Translations under genes and position numbers: made by a program
From: Caldifarciminota bacterium UBA6260
GTDB taxonomy: Bacteria; Hydrothermota; 32-111
NCBI GenBank assembly: GCA_002441125.1
Contig: DJVI01000013.1
Coordinates: forward strand, 1-15,768
Reading direction: 5' to 3'
Length of the DNA stretch: 15,768 nucleotides
In this document: piece by piece, positions 7,282 through 15,454 of the stretch
How the letters are laid out: every line of letters begins with the position of its first letter
How positions within the stretch are numbered: position 1 is the first letter of the stretch
Notes under the pieces: generated by a model
Seen by the model: only the letters and a program-made list of their open reading frames with translations
Database searches by the model: none
What the model was told of the DNA's origin: nothing

Positions 7282-8191
7282 GAAAAGAAAAGCTGGTGGA
7301 CAGGCTTTGATTGAAGGTGTTCTTATGATGGCTGATAATGGTTACGCATTGAGTGTAAGAAAACAGGATGGAACAATAGTTACTGAGTCAAAACCTTTTA
7401 CAAAACTTGTAAAAAGAAACAAAAAACTCGATTTTTTCCCTTTGAGGGGAATAGTTACTTTCATAGAAACTTTAAAAATTGGTTTTGATAGTCTAAATAG
7501 GAGTGCAGATATTTATTACGAAACTGATTCTAATAAAAAAAATGACTTAAAAACTTTTTTCGAAACCTTTTTTACTTTTATCATAGCCATTTTAATAGGT
7601 TTTGCGATTTTTCTTTATTTACCTATTCAGCTTGTTCAACTTTTAAAAATAGGAAACCAGTTCTATTTTAACCTTTTGATTGGTTTGATAAGGTTTATAT
7701 TTTTTATAGTCTACCTTTTATTAATTTCACAGATTAAAGATATAAAAAGAATTTTTATGTACCACGGTGCTGAACATAAGACGGTATTCGCTTATGAGAA
7801 TGGAGAAGAGTTAACGGTAGAGAATACAAAAAAATATTCAACTAAACATCCCCGTTGTGGAACAAGTTTTTTATTCATAACTTTAGCATTCGCGATAATT
7901 TTTTATTCTTTTGTTGATACTATAATTTTTTCAGTTTTTAAAATAGCCAACACTCCTTTAAACAGATTCATAAATCATATTATCTTTCTACCGATTGTTG
8001 CTACAATATCTTATGAGTTGTTATTTCTTGCAGAAAAATTTTCAAAAAATATTTTGATAAAAATCCTTATTTACCCGGGATTACTTTTTCAATACATCAC
8101 AACCAAAGAGCCAACGGATGATATGCTTGAAGTATCAATAACATCTTTAAAAGAATCTTTAAAATTCAACGGTGAGGATGGTAATGCTTAA
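7271..8191 (+). CDS. DUF1385 (YqhQ-like) membrane protein
   Basis: 306 residues. The N-terminal signature G-G-Q-A-L-I-E-G-V is at 9-17. Then come P-L-R-G-I-V (family P-x-R-G), a multi-spanning middle (about 95-155), Y-H-G-A-E-H-K-T at 164-171 and H-P-R-C-G-T-S at 193-199, then more membrane segments and a soluble C-terminal tail. These are the diagnostic blocks of DUF1385. The conserved His, Glu and Cys residues suggest metal binding or catalysis, but I know of no settled activity for the family. It often lies next to prfA and prmC, as here, which is good support for the call. AAGGAG at 7261-7266 lies inside the end of the preceding gene. Confidence 0.88.
   Translation: MENKKRKAGGQALIEGVLMMADNGYALSVRKQDGTIVTESKPFTKLVKRNKKLDFFPLRGIVTFIETLKIGFDSLNRSADIYYETDSNKKNDLKTFFETFFTFIIAILIGFAIFLYLPIQLVQLLKIGNQFYFNLLIGLIRFIFFIVYLLLISQIKDIKRIFMYHGAEHKTVFAYENGEELTVENTKKYSTKHPRCGTSFLFITLAFAIIFYSFVDTIIFSVFKIANTPLNRFINHIIFLPIVATISYELLFLAEKFSKNILIKILIYPGLLFQYITTKEPTDDMLEVSITSLKESLKFNGEDGNA
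8171..8177 (+). promoter_or_regulatory. Ribosome-binding site selecting the prfA start
   Basis: GGTGAGG lies six bases before the ATG at 8184 and directly abuts the ATG at 8178. The spacing favours 8184 over the in-frame GTG 8172 and ATG 8178. Confidence 0.5.
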
Positions 8192-9263
8192 AGAAGCTTT
8201 AGAGATGAAATTGAAAGAGTACAGAGAGATGGAAGGTATGCTTTCCGATCCAAAGATAGTCTCAGATAATAAAAAGTATAAAGAAATTTCAAAAAAATAC
8301 TCTGAAATGGGTGCGATAGTTCAGAAAACTAAAGAGTATTTTAAAATTCTACAACAACTCGAAGAGAACACTCAACTTCTAAAACAGGAAAAAGATCTTG
8401 AAATGAAGGATATGATAAATCAGGAGATAAAAGAGATAAATGAAAAAATAGCAAAAATGGAAGAGGAGCTAAAAATCCTCCTTTTACCAAAAGATCCTGA
8501 GGATGAAAAAAACATAATTTTTGAAATAAGGGCTGGAACCGGAGGAGAGGAAGCAGCACTTTTCGTAGCGGATCTTTTCAGGATGTATAAAAGGTATGCT
8601 GAAAGTAAAGGGTATATATTTGAACAGATTGATTTTCATCCTACCGAATTGGGTGGATATAAAGAAATTATTTTTGCTTTGAAGGGTAAAAATGCTTATG
8701 GAAATTTCAAATTCGAAAGTGGTGTTCATAGGGTTCAAAGGATTCCTGAAACTGAAGCAAATGGAAGGATACACACTTCAGCTGTAACTGTCGCAGTTCT
8801 TCCAGAGGTTGAGGATGTTGAACTCGATATAAATGAAAAAGATCTGAGGATAGATATTTTCCATTCATCTGGTGCCGGTGGACAGAATGTGAACAAAGTT
8901 GCAACAGCTGTAAGGATAACACATTTGCCTACAAACACTGTTGTTGTATGTCAGGATGAAAGGAGCCAGCATAAGAATAGAGAGAAAGCGATGAGGATTC
9001 TTAAAGCGAGATTGTATGAGAAGTTTATGATGGAACAACAGGAGAAGATTTCAAAGAACAGAAAAAATCTTGTTGGGACAGGAGACAGATCTGAAAGGAT
9101 AAGAACATACAATTTCCCTGAAAGAAGAGTTACAGATCATAGAATCAATCTTACACTTTATCGACTTGAGGAGATCCTCGATGGTAATCTTGATCTTATT
9201 ATCCAACCTTTGAAAGATGAGGACATCAGGATGAAACTATTGGAGTTTTATGAGAAAGGTTAA
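8184..9263 (+). CDS. prfA: Peptide chain release factor 1 (RF1)
   Basis: 359 residues from the chosen ATG, the normal RF1 length. RF1 releases the finished peptide at UAA and UAG. The N-terminal helical domain runs to about 100. The codon-recognition loop is P-E-T at 188-190 (usually P-A-T in RF1; RF2 has S-P-F), set in R-V-Q-R-I-P and G-R-I-H-T-S. The catalytic G-G-Q is at 232-234 in S-G-A-G-G-Q-N-V-N. The R-S-Q-H-K-N-R-E-K-A segment and the C-terminal R-V-T-D-H-R-I-N are also typical. It overlaps DUF1385 by 8 bp and prmC by 14 bp. PrmC methylates the Gln of this GGQ motif, so enzyme and substrate are coupled. The P-E-T variant is slight and not expected to alter specificity. Confidence 0.95.
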   Translation: MLKEALEMKLKEYREMEGMLSDPKIVSDNKKYKEISKKYSEMGAIVQKTKEYFKILQQLEENTQLLKQEKDLEMKDMINQEIKEINEKIAKMEEELKILLLPKDPEDEKNIIFEIRAGTGGEEAALFVADLFRMYKRYAESKGYIFEQIDFHPTELGGYKEIIFALKGKNAYGNFKFESGVHRVQRIPETEANGRIHTSAVTVAVLPEVEDVELDINEKDLRIDIFHSSGAGGQNVNKVATAVRITHLPTNTVVVCQDERSQHKNREKAMRILKARLYEKFMMEQQEKISKNRKNLVGTGDRSERIRTYNFPERRVTDHRINLTLYRLEEILDGNLDLIIQPLKDEDIRMKLLEFYEKG

Positions 9264-10125
9264 TGTAACACCAAAAGATCTTCTAACTGAATCTATACTT
9301 ATTCTGAAAAAGCATAAGATAAAAGATGCCAAGTTGAACGCTGAGCTAATAATGTCACATTGTATGAATGGTGACAGGATATACCTTTATGAGAATTATA
9401 ATAAGTGTTTAACAAAGATAGAACAGAACCTTTTCAGATCCCTTATTAGAAGAAGGATAAAGAAAGAACCTGTCCAATATATAATTGGAAAAACAGAGTT
9501 TATGGGCATCCAGTTCAAAGTGAACAAAAATGTTCTTATACCAAGACCTGATACTGAAACTCTCGTTGAGTTCGCTATTAAATACTCGCTTGAAAATAAA
9601 ATTGATTCTAAATACAGGATTCTCGATTATGGAACTGGTAGTGGAAACATAATAATTTCAATTGCCAAATATTCACCAAATCTCCAGTATTATGCTATAG
9701 ATATTTCAAGGGGAGCGTTGCTTTTGGCAAAAGAGAATGCGAAATTGAATGGAGTTGATAAAGATATAGTTTTTGTTCAATCGAATGGGTTTTCATCTTT
9801 CAATAGTAATTTTAGATTCGATATGATAGTATCAAATCCACCCTATATTCCAACATCAGTTATTTTAAAACTCCCAGAGGAGATTAAATCTTTTGAACCT
9901 TTAATATCTCTCGATGGGGGAGAGGATGGGTTGAAAGTTATCAAAGATATAGTTTTTAACGCTTACAAGCATTTAAACAAGAATGGAGTTTGTCTAATAG
10001 AGATTGGATATGATCAAAGTGACATTGTAGAAAAGATGGTTAGGGAAGTTGCCAAATATAAAGATATTAAGTTTTTAAAAGATTTAGCAGGCATAAAAAG
10101 GGTTGTCTTCTTTAAAAAGAAATGA
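9250..10125 (+). CDS. prmC: Release-factor glutamine N5-methyltransferase PrmC
   Basis: 291 residues. It methylates the glutamine of the GGQ motif of release factors using S-adenosylmethionine. The N-terminal helical RF-binding domain covers about 1-80 and contains E-P-V-Q-Y-I-I-G. L-I-P-R-P-D-T-E follows. The SAM-binding loop D-Y-G-T-G-S-G is at 126-132, and the catalytic N-P-P-Y is at 196-199, followed by I-P, which marks PrmC among N5-glutamine methyltransferases. The start overlaps prfA by 14 bp with a weak TGGAG ribosome site four bases before the ATG. It ends in an ATGA overlap with nadK. Confidence 0.95.
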   Translation: MRKVNVTPKDLLTESILILKKHKIKDAKLNAELIMSHCMNGDRIYLYENYNKCLTKIEQNLFRSLIRRRIKKEPVQYIIGKTEFMGIQFKVNKNVLIPRPDTETLVEFAIKYSLENKIDSKYRILDYGTGSGNIIISIAKYSPNLQYYAIDISRGALLLAKENAKLNGVDKDIVFVQSNGFSSFNSNFRFDMIVSNPPYIPTSVILKLPEEIKSFEPLISLDGGEDGLKVIKDIVFNAYKHLNKNGVCLIEIGYDQSDIVEKMVREVAKYKDIKFLKDLAGIKRVVFFKKK

Positions 10126-10934
10126 AGAGTATTTTTTATTTTTTAAACAAACAAAAGAAAGGCTGTCTTGATGCCGTAGATCTGCTTAAAATGTGGTGCA
10201 ACAAGAATGGTGTTGAAGTTTACCCGATTGAAAAATTAAAAAATTTTAAAGGGGATTTAAAGGATTCTTTTGTAATATCTTTAGGTGGTGATGGAACTAT
10301 GCTTTCAGTTGCTAAAACAGCTATAAAATACTCCCTACCTATAATGGGTGTAAACCTTGGTTCTTTAGGTTTCCTCTCAAATATCAGAGAGAGTGAACTA
10401 TTACTTAGATTGGATATGATTAAGAATGGAAAGTTTTATCTCCAAATGTGTAATCTCCTTTCTACAAAAATAAAAGGTAAAGAATTAATTGGACTAAACG
10501 ACATAGTTATGAAATCTTTTGATATTCACAGGATGATAAAGATAAAGCTTTTTTTAGATGATAAAGAGATTTCAACAATTTCAGCTGATGGAGTTATAAT
10601 TTCAACTCCACTCGGTTCAACAGCATATTCCCTTGCTGCTGGTGGCCCTATTGTTTATCCAGATATAGATGCTTTTTTAATAACACCGATTTGTCCACAT
10701 CTTCTCGTTCAAAGACCTATTCTTGTAAAAAGTTCTTCAAAGATAACACTTGTTCCCATTTCAAAAAATGCGATAATCTCTGCTGATTCCCAAAAAGTTT
10801 TAAAGGTCTCTGAAAATGAAAAAGTTGTTCTTTCAAACTATTCAAAGAAAATTAAAATTATCAAGTTTAAAGATTTTGATCTTTTTGATATTCTAAAGGA
10901 AAAATTCCATTTAGGAAAGGATCCAAGGATATGA
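10122..10934 (+). CDS. nadK: NAD kinase
   Basis: 270 residues, usual for bacterial NadK. It phosphorylates NAD+ to NADP+. G-G-D-G-T at 55-59 is the catalytic/ATP-binding motif, followed by G-V-N-L-G-S-L-G-F-L. L-N-D-I-V precedes S-A-D-G-V-I-I-S-T-P-L-G-S-T-A-Y, the second diagnostic block, and then A-A-G-G-P-I-V and P-I-C-P-H. The ATG overlaps the prmC stop as ATGA and has no clear ribosome site, so reinitiation after prmC is likely. The nadK-recN order is common in bacteria. Confidence 0.95.
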   Translation: MKSIFYFLNKQKKGCLDAVDLLKMWCNKNGVEVYPIEKLKNFKGDLKDSFVISLGGDGTMLSVAKTAIKYSLPIMGVNLGSLGFLSNIRESELLLRLDMIKNGKFYLQMCNLLSTKIKGKELIGLNDIVMKSFDIHRMIKIKLFLDDKEISTISADGVIISTPLGSTAYSLAAGGPIVYPDIDAFLITPICPHLLVQRPILVKSSSKITLVPISKNAIISADSQKVLKVSENEKVVLSNYSKKIKIIKFKDFDLFDILKEKFHLGKDPRI

Positions 10935-12568
10935 TCAGAGAGTTGATAATTGAAAATCTTTTATTTTTTGAGGACACAAAGATTGAATTTAAAAAGGGTT
11001 TCAATGTAGTCACCGGTGAGACTGGTGCAGGAAAAACTGTTCTCGTTAATACCTTGTTGAATCTTGTTGGTGAAAAAACAGATATCTCTTTGAAAAACAC
11101 GGATAAGGATGCTACCATAACCGGTATATTCGAAATATCTGATGAAATCGCAGAGGAGTTAAAGAATATAGATATATACGCTGAGGATGAACTTGTTATA
11201 AGAAAAGTTATAAAACCAAACAACAAACATACTATATATTTGAACGATTCGGTTATAAGTTCTTCAACCTTGAAAAAAATAGGGGCATTACTTTTTGATC
11301 TTCATGGTCAGTATGACCATCAATTACTTTTGAAAAAGGAAAATCACATAAAGATAATTGATAGGATAGCTGAAAATGACGAGATCCTTTCAGAGTTCAT
11401 TTCAAAATATAAAGAATACAACGAACAATCCAAAAAGTTAAGAATATTGAAAGAACAACTTGAATCTTTTTTGAAAGAGAAAGAATTTTATGAATACGCT
11501 TTAAAAGAACTTGAACAGATAGATATTGAAAAGATAGATGAAGTGAAATTGAAAGATGATCTTTCAGAGATGGAAAATTTTGAAAACATAAAAGAAAAAA
11601 TAGAATACTCTTTGAAACTTATTGATGAAGATGAAATAAACATAAATTCTCTACTTTCCGAATTGAAAAAAACACTTAAAGATGTTTCTAACAAAAGTTC
11701 AAAAATTTCGAAGATTACTGAGAATGTTGATCTTATTATAGAAAATGTTTCTGACCTTTACAGAGAACTTTACAGTTATGGTGAAACCTTGTTCTACGAT
11801 AAAAATGAACTTGATAATTTAAGAGAAAAATATGATAAACTTGAAAGTTTGAAAAGAAAATACAACAGAGATCTGAACGGATTGATTAGATTCAAAGAAG
11901 AGATAATATCGAAGTTAAAAATTGTTTCAGATCCTGAGGGGGAGTTAAAAAATCAAGAGAATCTGTTGCTTGAAATAAAAAGGCAACTGGATGAACTCGC
12001 TCTTATACTTCACAAAAGAAGAGAATCTGGTTCTAAAAAATTCGAAGAGTATGTGAACGAATCTTTTAAGAAACTTAATATGAAGGATACAAATTTAAAA
12101 ATTAAAATCATTTTTTCACCTGAAATTTTCAACGAGATGGGAAATGATGATATCGAATTTTTTATAGCAAACAGGTTCAATGAGGAAGGACAGCCATTGA
12201 AAAAAATAGCATCAGGTGGTGAGATATCGAGAGTTATGTTGAGTATTAAAGATTATCTAAGAAAGAATGATCCTGTTATGACTATGATTTTTGATGAAAT
12301 AGATGTTGGAATTAGCGGTGATACAGCTTCTAAGGTTGCAGAACTGATGAAGAATATTTCAAAGTTCAAACAGATAATAACCATAACACATCTTCCCCAA
12401 ATAGCGGCAAAGGCTGATAACCATATACTTGTATCGAAAGAAAGCAAAAATATAGTTGTTAAAGAGTTGAACGAAAAAGAAAGAGTTGAAGAAATAGCAA
12501 GGTTGCTTGGAAGTTCAGAGTCATATGAAACAGCCTTGAAACACGCAAAAGCACTTCTCAAAAAATGA
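10931..12568 (+). CDS. recN: DNA repair ATPase RecN
   Basis: 545 residues, within the RecN range. It is an SMC-like ATPase used in double-strand break repair. Walker A is G-E-T-G-A-G-K-T at 29-36, where the T-G-E-T-G-A-G-K form is specific to RecN. L-F-D-L-H-G-Q-Y-D-H-Q-L-L lies near 120-130, again a RecN hallmark. A long Lys/Glu/Leu-rich coiled-coil region occupies about 145-360. The ABC signature S-G-G-E-I-S-R begins at 428, Walker B ends in D455-E456 (F-D-E-I-D-V-G-I-S-G), and the T-H-L-P-Q-I-A-A switch follows. It starts in an ATGA overlap with nadK, with AAGGA very close to the ATG, and ends in an ATGA overlap with the next gene. Confidence 0.96.
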   Translation: MIRELIIENLLFFEDTKIEFKKGFNVVTGETGAGKTVLVNTLLNLVGEKTDISLKNTDKDATITGIFEISDEIAEELKNIDIYAEDELVIRKVIKPNNKHTIYLNDSVISSSTLKKIGALLFDLHGQYDHQLLLKKENHIKIIDRIAENDEILSEFISKYKEYNEQSKKLRILKEQLESFLKEKEFYEYALKELEQIDIEKIDEVKLKDDLSEMENFENIKEKIEYSLKLIDEDEININSLLSELKKTLKDVSNKSSKISKITENVDLIIENVSDLYRELYSYGETLFYDKNELDNLREKYDKLESLKRKYNRDLNGLIRFKEEIISKLKIVSDPEGELKNQENLLLEIKRQLDELALILHKRRESGSKKFEEYVNESFKKLNMKDTNLKIKIIFSPEIFNEMGNDDIEFFIANRFNEEGQPLKKIASGGEISRVMLSIKDYLRKNDPVMTMIFDEIDVGISGDTASKVAELMKNISKFKQIITITHLPQIAAKADNHILVSKESKNIVVKELNEKERVEEIARLLGSSESYETALKHAKALLKK

Positions 12569-13191
12569 TTCTCTCTATTTTAGTATATTCGTTAATATTT
12601 TTTTATTCTTTCTGTTTTGGAATATTTGTTTTCCAGAGTAAGGATTTTTCATTTTCTTTTGGCTTTGGACACTATAATTTTATAGTTGGTTTTTTATTAT
12701 ATTTGATTATAAGGTTTTTTATAAAACCTTTAAAAGAGAATATAAACTTTTTTGAAACATTCCAACATGAGACAACCCATATGTTTTTTGCTTTCATTAC
12801 TTTCAAAAACATTTACTCTTTTAAAGCTTCATCCAACAGTGGTGGATTGATCAAAACTGAGAAAATAAATCCTATTGTTGCTTTGTCTCCATACACTATA
12901 CCTTTGTTCTCTCTTTTTTTTATACTCCTTACTTTCATTGTAAAGGAAAAATACTTAGGAATACTCTTTTTTTTCTCTGGGTTCTTCTTTGCCCAATTTC
13001 TTTCAGCAACAGTAAAGGACACATTGTTTGTAAAACAACCTGATCTTGAAAGGTATCCGTTTATTTCCTATATAATAATTCTAATTTCTCTTTTTTTCTT
13101 CATATTTTTTTTCTATTTTTTCATCACTTATGGAAACAACCTTTTCTATATTATCCCTAAATCAACATTCTATTTACTTTTTTCAAAATGA
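12565..13191 (+). CDS. M50-like integral membrane metalloprotease, uncharacterised
   Basis: 208 residues, strongly hydrophobic, with about five or six membrane segments. H-E-T-T-H at 68-72, in a segment that is otherwise membrane-like, fits the zinc motif HExxH of M50-type intramembrane proteases. S-G-G-L-I follows at about 92-96, then A-L-S-P-Y-T-I-P-L and, after two more membrane segments, Q-P-D-L-E with D160 as a possible third metal ligand. This order (HExxH, glycine-rich loop, L-S-P-Y, late Asp) resembles small M50B-like proteins. There is no PDZ domain, and the site-2 protease N-x-x-P-x-x-x-x-D-G motif is not clearly present. It overlaps recN and priA by four bases each, so its expression is tied to theirs. 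The substrate is unknown. It could also be an inactive membrane relative. Confidence 0.6.
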   Translation: MILSILVYSLIFFYSFCFGIFVFQSKDFSFSFGFGHYNFIVGFLLYLIIRFFIKPLKENINFFETFQHETTHMFFAFITFKNIYSFKASSNSGGLIKTEKINPIVALSPYTIPLFSLFFILLTFIVKEKYLGILFFFSGFFFAQFLSATVKDTLFVKQPDLERYPFISYIIILISLFFFIFFFYFFITYGNNLFYIIPKSTFYLLFSK

Positions 13192-15269
13192 AGATAGTAA
13201 AAGTAATTCTTCCGATAGATACAGATAAAACTTTTGATTATTATGTTCCAGAAGGATTTGGTTATGAAATATTTAGAGGGGATATAGTTCAGGTAGATTT
13301 TAAAAACAAAAAATATTTTGGGTTAGTTTATGAACTTTCAAATCTAAGTGAAGCAAAAAATCTGAAACCTGTAGAAAAAAAGATCTATGAACTTGTTATT
13401 TCCGAAAAAATATTTGGTTTTATAGATTGGCTGAGCCAATACTATTTCGTTTCAAAAGGGCTTGTTGTAAAAAACTTTTTACCATACCAGTTATCCTATC
13501 CTAAAAAATTTGTTTGTATTTCCAAAGATCAAAAGTTCACTGAACTTTATTATGAAACTTTAAAAAGAGCATTATCAAAAAGCGAGATTGAAAAGATAAC
13601 TAAAGAAAAAATCGAAATCCTTTTGAATAAAAATATTATTAAAGAGGAACTTTTTCCCTATGTGAAAGATAATTATGTTTCAAAAGTTTTGACTGAAGAG
13701 CAGGAGAACGCATTCTTAAATTTGAAAAACTCATTCGATATGAGAATTTTTGAAACTTTTTTACTTTTCGGTCAGCCTGCTACAGGTAAAACTGAAGTTT
13801 ATATAAAATTTTTAAAACATGTTTTTGAAAACTCAAAAAAACAGATCCTTGTTCTTCTTCCTGAAATAGGCCTTGTTGAACAGACATACAATATTTTTTC
13901 AAAACTTTTTGGGTCTTTAAATATTGCAAAAATACATTCAGAACTTTCAAAAGGTGAATTCAATTTTTTGTTCGAAAAGATACAATCTTTTGAAAAGAGA
14001 ATAATAATAGGAACAAGGTCTGCGATTTTTCTACCATACAAAGATATTGGTGCTATCATAGTCGATGAAGAACAGGATATTTCATACAAACAGTATGATA
14101 TGGCTCCATTTTACAACGCAAGGGATTGTGCTGTTTATCTTGGAAAAATTTTCTCTTCGACAGTATTACTCGTATCTGCAACACCTTCTTGCGAGACCTA
14201 TAACAATGTTTTGAACAAAAAGTATAAACTTTTAAAACTCGAGAAAAGATTTTTGGGAACAGAAAAACCTGAAGTGGATATAGTTTATAATGAGTATGAT
14301 GGGAAAAAGATATCGCAGAACGCAATTGATGCAGTATCAAATTCTCTTGAAGATGGACAGCAAGTTATAGTTTTTCTAAACAGGAGGGGGTATCTAAACT
14401 TATACAAATGTGCAGATTGTGGTGAATATTTTAAATGTGATAACTGTTCTGTTTCATATTCTTTTCATAAGTCAAAAAATAGTTTTTTATGTCATTATTG
14501 CCTTGATGAAAAACCTTTTGATTCAAAGTGCAAAAAGTGTGGTGGTAAACTTATTCCTGCTGGTGTATGGGGAACAGAGATGGTTGAAACGATTTTTAAA
14601 AAAATCTATAAAGATAAAAGGATTGAAAGGTTCGATATAGATTCCACATCAAGAAAAGGTGAAAGGAATAAAATAATCGAGAACTTTATAAACAGAAATA
14701 TAGATATACTTGTTGGAACACAGATGGTTTCAAAAGGATACGATGTTCCAAATGTTTCCACTGTGCTAATTTTGAATTTCGATTCAACGATTAATCTCCC
14801 CGATATAAGGAGTTTTGAAAGGTTTATGCAACTTTTGGTTCAGGCATCGGGAAGGGCAGGAAGAAGAGAAAAGAGAGGAAAGATAATAATTGAAACTGCT
14901 ATAAGAAATGAACAGATTTTTGAGATAATAAAAAATCTTGACTACCAAAAATTTCTTGAAATAGAAATCCAAAAAAGAAAGGAAAGAAATTTCCCACCAT
15001 TCAGAAGGATATTAAAGATCAGTCATAAAAATAAAAGCAGGGAAAAAGCATGGATAAATATTAACAGGATACATGATCTGTTAACGAAAAATAATTCTTT
15101 TAAAGATGTAAAAATTTATCCACCCGGTTTTAATTTTATAGAAAAGGTCCAGGGTTATTATAGAACAGAGATATTCATTTTTTACAAAAAATATGATAAC
15201 ATTAAAAAACTTTGTGACAATTTGAAAAATTTGGATTTCGAATTTTACATTGATAACGATTCTTTGTAG
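13188..15269 (+). CDS. priA: Primosomal protein N' (replication restart helicase PriA)
   Basis: 693 residues, slightly short of the usual ~730. PriA reloads the replisome at stalled forks. The N-terminal 3'-end-binding domain covers about 1-105 (D-K-x-F-D-Y-Y-V-P near the start). Walker A is G-Q-P-A-T-G-K-T at 195-202, followed by E-V-Y. The Walker B box is D-E-E-Q at 293-296, where most PriA proteins have D-E-E-H, followed by the normal S-Y-K-Q and N-A-R-D. S-A-T-P-S is motif III. Eight cysteines bind two zinc ions: C408, C411, C417, C420, C435, C438, C448 and C451. G-T-Q-M-V-S-K-G-Y-D and Q-A-S-G-R-A-G-R are helicase motifs V and VI. It starts in an ATGA overlap without a ribosome site and ends the operon in view. 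Confidence 0.95.
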   Translation: MKIVKVILPIDTDKTFDYYVPEGFGYEIFRGDIVQVDFKNKKYFGLVYELSNLSEAKNLKPVEKKIYELVISEKIFGFIDWLSQYYFVSKGLVVKNFLPYQLSYPKKFVCISKDQKFTELYYETLKRALSKSEIEKITKEKIEILLNKNIIKEELFPYVKDNYVSKVLTEEQENAFLNLKNSFDMRIFETFLLFGQPATGKTEVYIKFLKHVFENSKKQILVLLPEIGLVEQTYNIFSKLFGSLNIAKIHSELSKGEFNFLFEKIQSFEKRIIIGTRSAIFLPYKDIGAIIVDEEQDISYKQYDMAPFYNARDCAVYLGKIFSSTVLLVSATPSCETYNNVLNKKYKLLKLEKRFLGTEKPEVDIVYNEYDGKKISQNAIDAVSNSLEDGQQVIVFLNRRGYLNLYKCADCGEYFKCDNCSVSYSFHKSKNSFLCHYCLDEKPFDSKCKKCGGKLIPAGVWGTEMVETIFKKIYKDKRIERFDIDSTSRKGERNKIIENFINRNIDILVGTQMVSKGYDVPNVSTVLILNFDSTINLPDIRSFERFMQLLVQASGRAGRREKRGKIIIETAIRNEQIFEIIKNLDYQKFLEIEIQKRKERNFPPFRRILKISHKNKSREKAWININRIHDLLTKNNSFKDVKIYPPGFNFIEKVQGYYRTEIFIFYKKYDNIKKLCDNLKNLDFEFYIDNDSL

Positions 15270-15279
15270 GAACTTCCAA

Positions 15280-15437
15280 ATGTTCAAGAATGTAAAAAAC
15301 ACTTTCAGATCATTAAAATATTACAATTACAGGTTGTTTTTTATCGGTCAGGGTTTATCTTTGATTGGGACATGAATGCAACAGGTTGCTTCTCCCTGGC
15401 TTGTTTACAGGATAACAAACTCTTCTTTTCTTTTGAA
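15280..15437 (+). pseudogene. MFS transporter remnant, 5' end only, with in-frame UGA
   Basis: The frame from ATG 15280 reads like the start of the MFS transporter family related to enterobactin exporters: F-R-S-L-K-Y-Y-N-Y-R-L-F-F-I-G-Q-G, L-S-L-I-G-T, then TGA (15373-15375), then M-Q-Q-V-A-S-P-W-L-V-Y-R-I-T-N-S. Family members have G-T-W-M-Q-Q at this place, so the stop sits on the conserved Trp. Similarity ends near 15437. The frame then runs into a GC-richer repeat block and stops at TAA 15487-15489. Only about 52 of the usual ~400 codons survive. It begins ten bases after priA and was probably once the next gene of the operon. Confidence 0.8.
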
Positions 15438-15454
15438 TAACAAAAGCGAAAGTA

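Noticed and set aside
8484..8938. Minus-strand open frames across prfA
   Set aside because: They lie opposite the strongly conserved RF1 sequence, have no ribosome sites and show low-complexity antisense composition. The same holds for the minus-strand frames over rmuC, nadE, recN and priA.
14410..14640. Plus-strand open frame of 76 codons inside priA
   Set aside because: It is a shifted frame through the zinc-binding region of priA, which is clearly the coding frame.
15373..15375. Genome-wide reassignment of UGA to Trp or Gly
   Set aside because: UGA ends prmC, nadK, recN, the protease-like gene, the creatininase-family gene and both left-end genes, with the next start overlapping it in four cases. 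TGG is used freely for Trp. Internal UGA occurs only in genes with other damage.
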